From: JBBECJ01 sp963763325
GTDB lineage: Bacteria; Chloroflexota; Chloroflexia; Thermomicrobiales; CFX8
Reading direction: 5' to 3'
Length of the DNA stretch: 64,000 bases
Assembly: GCA_963763325.1 (NCBI GenBank)
Contig: CAVXOL010000019.1
Span: forward strand, 248,001-312,000
Part shown: one piece after another, positions 17,326 to 25,215 of the stretch
Layout: every line of letters starts with the position of its first letter
How positions within the stretch are numbered: the stretch's first letter is position 1
The notes under the pieces: model-generated
Databases searched by the model: none
Told to the model about the DNA's origin: nothing
What the model saw: the letters and a program-made list of their open reading frames with translations, nothing else
Translations under genes and position numbers: made by a program

Positions 17326-17591
17326 GCTCCGAACGACGACGCACTGGTCGCCAACTGGCGCTCTGGTCGGCGTCCCGTGAGCTTTGCGTGAGCGTATGAG
17401 AGCGCGGCCTGGACATCCTCGCGTGTGAGTTCGGGATAGGTGGCAAACAGGTCTTCCAGATCCGGGTTGTGGGCCAGATGCGCGACGACACGTTCAACCG
17501 GGATACGTGTACCGCGGATGACTGGTTTTCCTGTCATCACGGCCGGGTCCTGGGCAATTCGCTCCTGATAGACAAGTGGTTCAGTCGCCAT
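17322..17591 (-). CDS. DUF433 protein (probable antitoxin)
   Basis: 89 residues. The segment AQDPAVMTGKPVIRGTRIPVERVVAHLA is the DUF433 core, a small winged HTH, followed by ELTREDVQAALSYAHAKL. It precedes the DUF5615 gene with a four-base overlap, antitoxin first, as in most type II modules. The ATG at 17591 follows GAGGAG; a start at 17612 is possible but less well placed. As the antitoxin, it would bind the PIN-like partner and the operon promoter. Confidence 0.8.
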   Translation of the reverse strand: MATEPLVYQERIAQDPAVMTGKPVIRGTRIPVERVVAHLAHNPDLEDLFATYPELTREDVQAALSYAHAKLTGRRPERQLATSASSFGA

Positions 17592-17598
17592 TGGCTCC

Positions 17599-18350
17599 TC
17601 ATCTCGTTTCATCAGGCAAGCGTATCACTGAAGCGGACCCGATTTCGTCGCGCGTTTGCGGATTTGGTTCGGAGGATGGGCGTTGATGCATTGGCAAATC
17701 AACGTCGTGAGAGTCAGCGGGATCAACATACGTCTCCCCGCTCCATGCAAGTTCGATGACCTTTGGAATGCGCCGTACGTGCCCGGGATGGAGCAGATCC
17801 GGCAACCGCTCTGGGGCGAAAAATCCTGCATCGAGCATCTCAAGCCCAGGAATGGGGCACGGATCGGGGCACTCCACGAGGAACACGGGATGCACGATGT
17901 GAACCTTCGCGAGTGTTCCTCAGGATCGACCGTCGAACAATCCGAACAATCGGACGACGCTTCCTGTCAGTCCCGCTTCTTCCCACAGTTCACGCAACGC
18001 CGATTCTGATGAAGACTCACCAATCTCCGCGATACCTCCAGGCAGCGCCCAATGCCCGTTGTCGCGGCGTTGAACGAGCAGGATTGCCCCACCGTGATCG
18101 AACACTGCAGCCTCGACGCCGATGGCGGGGAGAGGCGCATCCAGGGTTCGGCGTCAAAGGTCGCGCGGATGTCATCCAGCGATCCATCGTCAGCGATGGC
18201 GGCGAGCTTCACCGCAAGCCCCATCATGCGGTCGGCGCGCTCGCGCTCGTAGACGTTCTCGGCAAAGTTGCGGCTGAGCGACGCCATGCCGCGCATCTCA
18301 TCGGCGATCAGATACAGTTCCTGTCGGATTTCGCCTATCATCCTCCCCAT
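17599..18350 (-). pseudogene. Nudix hydrolase with frameshift and in-frame TGA
   Basis: ADP-ribose/NDP-sugar pyrophosphatase-like gene of about 250 codons. The N-terminal helical domain (IRQELYLIADEMRGMASL) matches the Nudix_N_2 type. The Nudix box is complete (GIAEIGE...RELWEEAGL). Two lesions are seen: a one-base loss in a C-run near 18130 that separates the N-terminal domain from the catalytic domain, and TGA at 17920-17922 between DGRS and GTLAKVHIV, where the family has Trp (TGG). The downstream part then stays open to 17599. Both could be sequence errors; if real, the enzyme is dead. It overlaps the end of the MFS gene. Confidence 0.7.
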
Positions 18351-19677
18351 CCCGCCACGGGCAATCAGGTTCCTTCGCGGAGCCAGTGTTTGTTGAGCCT
18401 GGCGACGACAGTATAGGTGGGGGCGAAGACGTTGGCGATGTCGTATCGGGCACGTCCAGCTGACGCAGCGTTGGGCGTGTGATGACGAACAATCTCACGG
18501 CCGGCATGGCAAGTCCAACGGCGATGAAGACCGCCCCTAGGTCGATGACGCCTAGCGCAACCCCGGCAATGAGGATCGCGAGCGGCGTCGCGGCGTTGTC
18601 GGCGGCGAGGATTGCGCCGAAGAAGCGTGCACGCTGCTCCGTTGGGATGCGCTGCTGGTAGATGGTCGTGACGATCGGGCCATACGGGCCGGAGGCGAGG
18701 CCGTTGACAGCCATCGCGGCGATAGCAACCGGGAGCGCTGGAGTGGTCGCGAGCACCCAGATCGGGATGAGCGAGACGAGGCCCGAGACGACAAAGACCC
18801 AGCGTTTCGGATAGCGATACCAGACGATCCCGTACAGCATTGCGCCAGTAAGCGCACCAGCGCCAAACCCTCCGAGCATCAAGCCGAGCGAGGCGGCATC
18901 ACCGAACGCCTGGAGCGCAAAGACGGGCAGGATGACCGTGTGCAGCGCGCCGCTGAGTGCGTTTCCGGCCGTCGAACTGACGGCAAGCAGCAGCAGCAGG
19001 CGATCGGATGCGATGAACCGCAGGACATCGATCATGTTCGCGACGGCTCCAGAGCCATTGGCCCTGTCGCGTGCGGGAGTTCGAAGATCCGCGGGAACCA
19101 GAAGGCCGACCAACAGTGCCGATACGGCGAAGCTGGCAGCGTCGAGCCAGAGAACGTTGCCCGCGCCGATCAGTGCAATCAGCAGACCACCCAACGGCGG
19201 GCCAAGCAGGAACGACAACCGCCAGATCGTCCCGGCGACGGCGTTGGCCCGTTCGAGGCGGACACCGGCAGCCATGGCAACATCGGGGAAGAGGCTCTGC
19301 CGAGCCGTCGCGCCCGGTGCGTCGAGGATCGCGCCGAGGAAGGCGAGCGCCAGCAGGTGCCAGAAGGCCAGACCAATCGTCTGATGCAGCATCGGGACCA
19401 ACGCGACGGTCAGGCCACTGAGCAGGTCGGAGACGACACTCATCCGCTTGAATCCAAGGCGATCGACCAGGCTGGCGCCGAAGAGGGCCGAGAGAATCAG
19501 TGGGACGACCGTGAAGAATCCGACGAGACCGGCGCGAGCCGCGCTGCCGGTCGTCTCAAGGACGAACCACGGGATCGCCAGTGCCGACAGTTTGTTGCCG
19601 ACCCCGGAGATGGCGTTGGCAGTCAGCAGGGCATGCAGCGGCCAGCGGTTGCCGGTCAAGGCGGCGCTCTCAATCAT
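18298..19677 (-). CDS. Major facilitator superfamily exporter
   Basis: 459 residues with about twelve membrane helices, of the MFS_3 (enterobactin/macrolide exporter-like) type: LTANAISGVGNKLSALAIPWFVLE is the first helix, and the loop between helices 2 and 3 reads SLVDRLGFKR. The drug or metabolite moved is unknown. It starts 24 bases after the ECF sigma gene and is probably in its operon. The last ~45 residues (from LRQLDVPDTTSP on) are Ser/Pro-rich and come from reading an acetamidase-like fragment in the wrong frame, so the natural C-terminus was probably replaced. Confidence 0.8.
   Translation of the reverse strand: MIESAALTGNRWPLHALLTANAISGVGNKLSALAIPWFVLETTGSAARAGLVGFFTVVPLILSALFGASLVDRLGFKRMSVVSDLLSGLTVALVPMLHQTIGLAFWHLLALAFLGAILDAPGATARQSLFPDVAMAAGVRLERANAVAGTIWRLSFLLGPPLGGLLIALIGAGNVLWLDAASFAVSALLVGLLVPADLRTPARDRANGSGAVANMIDVLRFIASDRLLLLLAVSSTAGNALSGALHTVILPVFALQAFGDAASLGLMLGGFGAGALTGAMLYGIVWYRYPKRWVFVVSGLVSLIPIWVLATTPALPVAIAAMAVNGLASGPYGPIVTTIYQQRIPTEQRARFFGAILAADNAATPLAILIAGVALGVIDLGAVFIAVGLAMPAVRLFVITRPTLRQLDVPDTTSPTSSPPPILSSPGSTNTGSAKEPDCPWRDGEDDRRNPTGTVSDRR
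18366..18450 (-). pseudogene. Acetamidase C-terminal remnant inside MFS 3' end
   Basis: In a frame different from the MFS gene this stretch encodes YDIANVFAPTYTVVARLNKHW and a stop, nearly the same as the last ~28 residues of the acetamidase at 21092-22003 (YDIANVFDPAYTVVAKLNKRW). The nucleotide similarity covers roughly 80 bases and stops at both sides. It is a truncated copy, probably left by recombination or a deletion that fused the MFS gene to an old acetamidase gene. Confidence 0.7.
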
Positions 19678-19700
19678 CGTCTTCCCTTGTTAGCAGATGG

Positions 19701-20897
19701 CTAGCAGGTTGAAGCCTGACTCGATCTGAAGATGCCGAGCACAGCAAAGGCGTCCCGCGAGGAGAGCACATCGAGTCGAGACAGACTGCTCACACTCTCG
19801 ATCGTCGTCCGAATAGCCGGTTGGCCGGCTACCTCCAACTCATTCAGCGGCAGCGTCCTGACGCGTCCGTTTGCATGGCGGAATTTGCCAACTTCAGGCA
19901 ACGCCATCACGAGCGAGTGGAGGGATGACGAACATGCCGTGCCGCAGCGGTCACAACGGACGTGCAGGCCCAATTGATCGCGTGGAACAGTTGCCGACAC
20001 CGAAGGCATCGAGCGGATGACGGTCGCGCGCGCGCCGCAGTTGGTGCAGGCGATGTCCGGGGTGACGAGTGCGCGGCGGAAATAATCGTTCACCCAGGCC
20101 TCGATCCGTCGGCTGATTGCGGCCGGCTGGCGCAGGCCGCCGATCATCGTGGCGATGTGCGTATTCGACAGCGGCATCTCGGTCGCTGTGACCTGTGGGT
20201 CGTCGTCACAATCCGGGCAGCGGAACGCAACGATGCCACCTGGGTCGTCACCTCGCATGTGCAGTTGTCGCGTCCCGCAACGCGAACACCAGAGACGAGT
20301 GTCCCGCCAGCCCGGCAGGCGCGTTGCCGACGAGTGGTCGGATCCGTCCGTCAGGTGTTTTGGTTCGAGCGCCCGCCGAAGGTGTGTCCTGGCGCGGGAG
20401 AGGCGCATCGAGACCGCCGCCTCGCTCAGCCCGGTCCGCGCGGTGATGTCGGCGAGCGATACACCTTCGTGGTGACGCATCAAGAACACCGTCCGGGTCT
20501 TCGCCGATAGCGACGCGAGCGCCTCGGTCAGATCGGCGCTCAATTCCCGGCGATCGATGCCATGCTCCAGATCCCAATCGTCCACGCGATCATGCCGCTC
20601 GGAAAAAGGGACGATGCGAGCGTCACGGGCGCGCTGTCGCCGCCAGCGCAGGCAGACATGACGGGCAATGGCCCACAGCCAGCGATCGAGTCCGTCGACA
20701 TCCGTCACCTTGTGCGCGTTGCGACAGCCTTCAAGCAGCGTCTCACTCGCAAGATCTTCCGCCGCATCCGCACTCCCGGTCAGCTTCCAGCAGTATCTAA
20801 CCAGCCGGTCATATTGCTGCTGGTCCAACGACCATGCAGTTGTTCTCGAATCCCTGCCACCGTTGATCCCACACCTCCGATCCGCCCTATTCATCAC
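19701..20897 (-). CDS. ECF-type sigma factor with two C-terminal zinc ribbons
   Basis: 398 residues. Region 2 (residues ~27-95, YDRLVRYCWKLTGSADAAEDLA and DRWLWAIARHVCLRWRR) and region 4 (~122-178, LSAKTRTVFLMRHHEGVSLADI with AVSMRLSRAR) give a sigma-70 ECF protein. After it come two zinc ribbons, C204-C207/C227-C230 and C284-C287/C315-C318, separated by a helical segment, and a ~75-residue tail. Such C-terminal extensions often replace an anti-sigma factor as sensor; a metal- or redox-sensing role is inference. The MFS exporter follows 24 bases downstream and is the obvious target. The exact start is uncertain; the upstream ribosome site is weak. Confidence 0.8.
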   Translation of the reverse strand: MMNRADRRCGINGGRDSRTTAWSLDQQQYDRLVRYCWKLTGSADAAEDLASETLLEGCRNAHKVTDVDGLDRWLWAIARHVCLRWRRQRARDARIVPFSERHDRVDDWDLEHGIDRRELSADLTEALASLSAKTRTVFLMRHHEGVSLADITARTGLSEAAVSMRLSRARTHLRRALEPKHLTDGSDHSSATRLPGWRDTRLWCSRCGTRQLHMRGDDPGGIVAFRCPDCDDDPQVTATEMPLSNTHIATMIGGLRQPAAISRRIEAWVNDYFRRALVTPDIACTNCGARATVIRSMPSVSATVPRDQLGLHVRCDRCGTACSSSLHSLVMALPEVGKFRHANGRVRTLPLNELEVAGQPAIRTTIESVSSLSRLDVLSSRDAFAVLGIFRSSQASTC

Positions 20898-21091
20898 GTC
20901 TCTGATATGTATCGCGATCGGACACGCGTTTCTAACATCACTTTTTCACTCAGCAGGCTGGCGCAGGTAGCATGCGACTTCGACCATGCGTTGGCGAACA
21001 CGTCTCCTCGTGGATCCGCACGGGTGGCACGGTGAAATCCCTCGGTCGTCGAGATGAGCAAGGGGACGATGACTGCTGGCGTCGAAGGCGT

Positions 21092-22003
21092 CTACCGAGC
21101 CGGCAGCCAGCGCTTGTTGAGCTTGGCGACGACCGTGTAGGCGGGGTCGAAGACGTTGGCGATGTCGTATTCGATGGTCTGGCCGAGCAGGATCGAGGCG
21201 GCGCGGGTGTCAGGCCGTAGTCGTGGGCCAGCCAGCGGACGAGCTCGGTCGTGGCGGCCTGGAGGGCTTCGTCGAGCGGGCGGGCGTTGCCGATCGCCAT
21301 GATGTAATCGTCGTTCTCGGTTCGCGGCCAGACGATGTTGGTGTCCTTGACGACCGAGACGGTGAACTGGACATCCATCGAGATCTCGACGCCGGTGCCG
21401 ACGATCTCGCCGTCGCCCTGGACGGCGTGGCCGTCGCCGAGGTGGAAGAGGGCGCCGGGCACCGCGACCGGGAAGTAGACGGTGACGCCCGGTGCAGTGT
21501 CCGCGATAGTCCATGTTGCCGCCGTGGACCCAGGAGGTCGCGGTTGAGATCGCCTGCCCGTCGGGAGGGGCGACGCCGAAGCAGCCGAGCATCGGCTCCA
21601 GAGGAACGGTGAGCCGGCCAAGCGCCGTCTCAGGCTCGACGAGCGTGACGGTGCCGGCCGCGATGTCGACATCCCAGTTGCCGCGCTGCGGTTCTGGCAG
21701 AGTGCGCACGAACTCAGGATCGAGGATCCGCTCGGCGATCAGCGTCGAGGTGTAGCCATGACGACGGTTGGGCGTGATCGAGTCGAGCCGGACAGCCAGC
21801 GCGTCGCCCGGTTCAGCTCCCTCGACGTAGAACGGCCCGGTCTGTGGGTTGCTGCCGTGATGGACCCGCTCGCCGGCGGCGTCGCTCCCGCCAGCGTCGA
21901 TCGTCGTCGTGACAACCGTGTCGCCATCGGCAATCCGCAGGACTGGATCGTGGCTGCCAATCGTTGAGAAATAGTGCGACGGCGTGAAGCGGTGCAATGT
22001 CAT
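21092..22003 (-). pseudogene. Acetamidase/formamidase, two frameshifts
   Basis: FmdA/AmdA-type amidase of about 303 codons that releases ammonia from formamide or acetamide. The N-terminus (DPVLRIADGDTVVTTTIDAGG, then GPFYVEGAEPGDALAVRL) and GCFGVAPPDG with the HGGNMDY segment are in one frame; PGVTVYFPVAVPGALFHLGDGHAVQGDGE follows in a second frame after about 21510; the C-terminus returns to the first frame after about 21205 (ILLGQTIEYDIANVF). Two single-base changes restore a full-length enzyme. ATG 22003 follows GGGAGAAC. A fragment of a close copy lies at 18366-18450. Confidence 0.75.
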
Positions 22004-22147
22004 CGGTTCTCCCTTTCCCTCCCAATTCGCTGAGGAGGATACGGCATCTGGTCTGAAACTGGGAGAGCCTTGTTTCGTGCAACACAAGTACCCGCAACAG
22101 ACGGTTGGGTACGATGGACGGGAACCGACGTGAACGAAGGGACGAAC

Positions 22148-23016
22148 ATGAGCACTGAAGTACGGGCGATCCTGGCGGACATGCGAGCAGGCCGCCGACG
22201 CGTGTTCGCGGAACTGGAGGGATTGCCGGAGGAGCGGTTGACCGAGCCGGCGCATTGGGGATGGGCGTGAGATGGATGCGCGCTTCATCCTGCTGCGCTA
22301 CGCCGACCATGAGGAGGAGCACGCGCTCCAGGTACGTAAGACGCTGGACGGTTGGCTGGCGGCAGACCGAGTCGCAGCAGATCCTCGGCGCGGCCGAGAT
22401 GACGCGCGGAGACCTGCTACGGAGCACTCATCGGGCTTGGCGACGCCGACATGGATCTGGCACCGGAGGGCGAATGGCCCCTTCGGCTGACGCTCTGGCA
22501 CATCGTCCAGACTGAGTCGGAATTACACGACCGCAATCACGTGGGCGGCGGATCTGTTCCGCAAGGGTCAGGAGTGGGAGCAGCACGAGCGGCCGGAGTC
22601 GATCTCGGAAGAGGGCGACTTCGAGCGCGTTCGTCGGACACCTGGATCGCGAACGCGAGGAACTGCTTACAGCGCTGGCCGGTATCGAGGATGAGGTGAT
22701 GACGGCTCCGGCTGTCTGGTCGGAAATTCGCGTCAATGTCCGCTTCCGCCTGATGCGGATCGCGCACCACGAACGGGAGCACACGGCGCACATCCTCAAG
22801 TGGCGACAGCAGGTCGGGCGGCAGCAGACCGACGCTCAGCGGCTACTCGGCAACGCCTGGAGTGCGCGTGGTGTCCTCGAAGCACATCTCGTTGGCCTGC
22901 CGGACGAACTGCTCGACCGGGAACCCGCCAACGACGACGGCACGATCCGCTCAGTGCTGAGGCATCTACAACAAACAGACGAGTGGCTGAAAGGCCGTGT
23001 ACTGGGTCAGCGGTGA
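22148..23016 (+). pseudogene. Tandem DinB-like protein, multiple frameshifts
   Basis: Segments of DinB/DUF664-type four-helix bundles follow each other in changing frames: STEVRAILADMRAGRRRVFAEL, then DARFILLRYADHEEEHALQV, then QQILGAAEMTRGDLL, then EWPLRLTLWHIVQTE, then VNVRFRLMRIAHHEREHTAHI and, in the last frame, TIRSVLRHLQQTDEWL. His/Glu pairs of the putative metal site are visible in the DHEEEH and HHEREH segments. At least five indels would be needed to restore one protein of about 289 residues. The start ATG at 22148 is preceded by GAAGGGACGA. Thiol- or metal-dependent transferase chemistry is typical for the family. Confidence 0.55.
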
Positions 23017-23085
23017 GGGCGCCACACTGCCCCTGATTGCCGACGTGACACCTTCTCCGAGCACTCGATTCAGGCATCTCGCGCT

Positions 23086-23934
23086 TCAGGCGCCGACGTA
23101 GTGCTTCTGGTGGGCGCGGTCTTCGCGGCTGGCCCAGCGGAAGAAGACGATGGCGACGGCGGCGAGGTAGATCGTGCTGGTGCCGATCCACATGATGAGT
23201 CCGCCAATCTGCTGGTCGTTCATGGCCGAGAGGCCGAAGACACGCCCGGCTTCGCGGTAGCTGGGGTAGAGAACGTGGTCGGCATAGGTGATGAGCGCAC
23301 CGACGACCTGGCCCGGAATCGTTTGGACGAAGAGATAGAGCATCGCGACGGCCGGCGCAACCTTGCCAAGTTCCTTGCTGGGTGCGAGGACCGACCACCA
23401 GGAGATCATGGCGACTCCCAGCAGGAACGTGTGGGCGGCGATGTGAACAGGCAGGTATTGCAGCGAGAGATCGTAGACGACCGGGACGTGGTAGACCGAG
23501 TAAGGCAAGTGAAAGAGGACGAATGCGATCACCGGTAGCGTCAACACTCGCCAGACACGCCAGAGTCGACCGCCAAACGCATTGACGACGGGCTGGTACA
23601 TCCATGCCGGGATGCCAAGCAGGATCAGTACCGGCGCGACAATCGTCAGCATGACGTGCTGGAGCATGTGGAAGCTGAGCAGGTAGTCGTCTGCCAGCAC
23701 ACCGATCGGCGACATGAGTGCGAGGACGATCGTCGCCAGGCCGGCGGCGAAGCTGATCCGGCGGGCGCGAGGAATCGGCTGGATACCGTCGTCGGGGCGG
23801 CCAGCCGCGCGTCGATAGTAGTACCAGGCAGCGGCCGTCACACCGAAGGCGACACCTGGGTCAGGCGACCAGCTCCAGAACGAGACATCGGCATCGGTTG
23901 TCATCTGGAATAGCGGAAGCAGCGGCAGGAACAT
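23086..23934 (-). CDS. ctaG: Cytochrome c oxidase assembly factor CtaG (caa3 type)
   Basis: 282-residue membrane protein with seven helices of the caa3_CtaG family, which helps assemble the copper centres of aa3/caa3 oxidases in Gram-positives and Chloroflexi. Recognisable are SFHMLQHVMLTIVAPVLILLG with its His pair, LPVHIAAHTFLLGVAMISWW and the late helix GLIMWIGTSTIYLAAV. ATG 23934 is preferred to the upstream GTG 23946 because AGGTGG lies eight bases before it. It is the last gene of the cox locus. Confidence 0.85.
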   Translation of the reverse strand: MFLPLLPLFQMTTDADVSFWSWSPDPGVAFGVTAAAWYYYRRAAGRPDDGIQPIPRARRISFAAGLATIVLALMSPIGVLADDYLLSFHMLQHVMLTIVAPVLILLGIPAWMYQPVVNAFGGRLWRVWRVLTLPVIAFVLFHLPYSVYHVPVVYDLSLQYLPVHIAAHTFLLGVAMISWWSVLAPSKELGKVAPAVAMLYLFVQTIPGQVVGALITYADHVLYPSYREAGRVFGLSAMNDQQIGGLIMWIGTSTIYLAAVAIVFFRWASREDRAHQKHYVGA

Positions 23935-24029
23935 CTGGAAAACCACCTGTGTTACGTCCTGTCCCGCGGGGATCGCGACCTGGACAGGAAACGCCGGCTG
24001 GGCATCCCGCCCCGCCGGCAGAGAACGAT

Positions 24030-24335
24030 TTAGAAGCGGTCGAACAGGGCGATTAGCGAGATCACCACTGAGCCACCGACAACCATGCCGGACGCAAAGA
24101 GCAAGGTAAACAGCTTATTGTCGAACTTGAGATGCATGTAGTAGCCGACGACGATGACGAACTTGATCACCGAGAGGACGAGCAGAATATAGACGAGGAG
24201 GCTCTCGATCGCCTCAATGTAGTAGGTCGCGACCTCGATCGCAGTAATAATCGCCAGAATGGCGGCAATCAGCACGTACTGCATGATTGGCGGGTGAGCG
24301 TGTTCTTCGGTGTGCTCTCGGTTTGGCATCGCCAT
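24030..24335 (-). CDS. coxD: Cytochrome c oxidase subunit IV
   Basis: 101-residue subunit IV (CtaF/CoxD type): three membrane helices, MQYVLIAAILAIITAIEVATYY, LLVYILLVLSVIKFVIVVGYYMHLKFD and LFASGMVVGGSVVISLIALF. The YYMHL-KFD motif is typical. It stabilises the catalytic subunits of the terminal oxidase. The start follows AAGGAG by eight bases. Its upstream spacer to coxC carries a palindromic repeat. Confidence 0.85.
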   Translation of the reverse strand: MAMPNREHTEEHAHPPIMQYVLIAAILAIITAIEVATYYIEAIESLLVYILLVLSVIKFVIVVGYYMHLKFDNKLFTLLFASGMVVGGSVVISLIALFDRF

Positions 24336-24356
24336 CTGCGGGGCTCCTTGTAGCTC

Positions 24357-24462
24357 TTAGCTGTCAGCCTTCAGCTATCAGCCAGTCATTCGTTCGATTC
24401 ACGCCGTTCGCTGTCCCATCAACCGACTGGCTGAAGGCTGATGGCTGAACGCTGACAGCTAA
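24357..24462. repeat. Palindromic intergenic repeat, copy A (coxC-coxD)
   Basis: Outer ends TTAGCTGTCAGC (24357-24368) and GCTGACAGCTAA (24451-24462) are perfect inverted repeats; the inner parts, built from CAGCC-AGTC and GACTGGCTGA words, are also inverted. It begins at the coxC stop codon and can fold into a long imperfect hairpin. Confidence 0.7.
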
Positions 24463-25055
24463 TACGGCAACAGATAGACAAGCGTGAAGATGACGATCCA
24501 GACGATGTCGACGAAGTGCCAGTAGAGACCGGCGATCTCGACATTCAGGCTGTTACGCTGGGTGATCAGGCCCTTCCTGAACGAGGCGATGAAGAGCGAG
24601 AAGAGCCAGACGACGCCGATCGCGACGTGGGTGCCGTGGAAGCCGGTCAGCGTGAAGAACGACGAGCCGAACAGGTTGCGCGAGATTGTCAGCCCTTCGT
24701 GATTGAACTCGTAAAACTCGTAGATCTGACCGCCGAGGAAGATGAGTCCCAACAGGCCGGTTGCCAGCGTCCAGATCCGGAACTGGCGCAGATTACCGCG
24801 CTGGATCCCGGCCAGCGCCAGGACCATCGCCAGCGAGCTCATCAGCAGGACGAAGCTGGAGACGGAGGTAAACGGGATGTTGATCAGGTCTTCCGGGTAC
24901 GGTCCGACGACGCTGCGGCCCTTCGAGATCATGTAGGCCGAGATGAGCGACCCGAAGAACATGCAGTCGGACGCGAGAAAGACCCACATCGCGACCTTGC
25001 GGCTATCAAGGCCGGTACTTGTTGGATGCTCTATCACCCCGTGATCGGCAGCCAT
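24459..25055 (-). CDS. coxC: Cytochrome c oxidase subunit III
   Basis: 198-residue subunit III with five membrane helices: KVAMWVFLASDCMFFGSLIS starts the protein, FTLTGFHGTHVAIGVVWLF carries the conserved Gly-Phe-His-Gly-Thr-His motif, and IAGLYWHFVDIVWIVIFTLVYLLPY ends it. It packs against subunit I and keeps proton uptake stable. The five-helix short form is usual in caa3/aa3 enzymes of Chloroflexi and Gram-positives. GGAGGGA precedes the ATG at 25055. Confidence 0.92.
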   Translation of the reverse strand: MAADHGVIEHPTSTGLDSRKVAMWVFLASDCMFFGSLISAYMISKGRSVVGPYPEDLINIPFTSVSSFVLLMSSLAMVLALAGIQRGNLRQFRIWTLATGLLGLIFLGGQIYEFYEFNHEGLTISRNLFGSSFFTLTGFHGTHVAIGVVWLFSLFIASFRKGLITQRNSLNVEIAGLYWHFVDIVWIVIFTLVYLLPY

Positions 25056-25072
25056 TCCTGTCGTTCCCTCCG

Positions 25073-25215
25073 GTTAGCTGTCGGCTTGTCAGCCAGTCAG
25101 TCGGTCAGCGAGTCAGCAATCAGCCTGTGCGCTCGTTTCGTCTACCGGTCGCTCCATTGCCAGTCACCAGGCTGATTACTGATTGCTGACTGGCTGACCG
25201 GCTGTTCGCTAGTCT
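25073..25215. repeat. Palindromic intergenic repeat, copy B (coxA-coxC)
   Basis: Same word set as copy A: CAGCCAGTCAGTCGGTCAGC on one side and GACTGGCTGACCGGCTG on the other. AGTCAGCAATCAGCCTG (25111-25127) recurs inverted in the second half with a 7-base insertion. The end touches the last codons of coxA. Confidence 0.65.

Noticed and set aside
17920..17922. TGA read as tryptophan (altered genetic code)
   Set aside because: Other genes here end in TGA in normal positions, for example the DUF1697 gene overlapping ppa, so the standard code is used.
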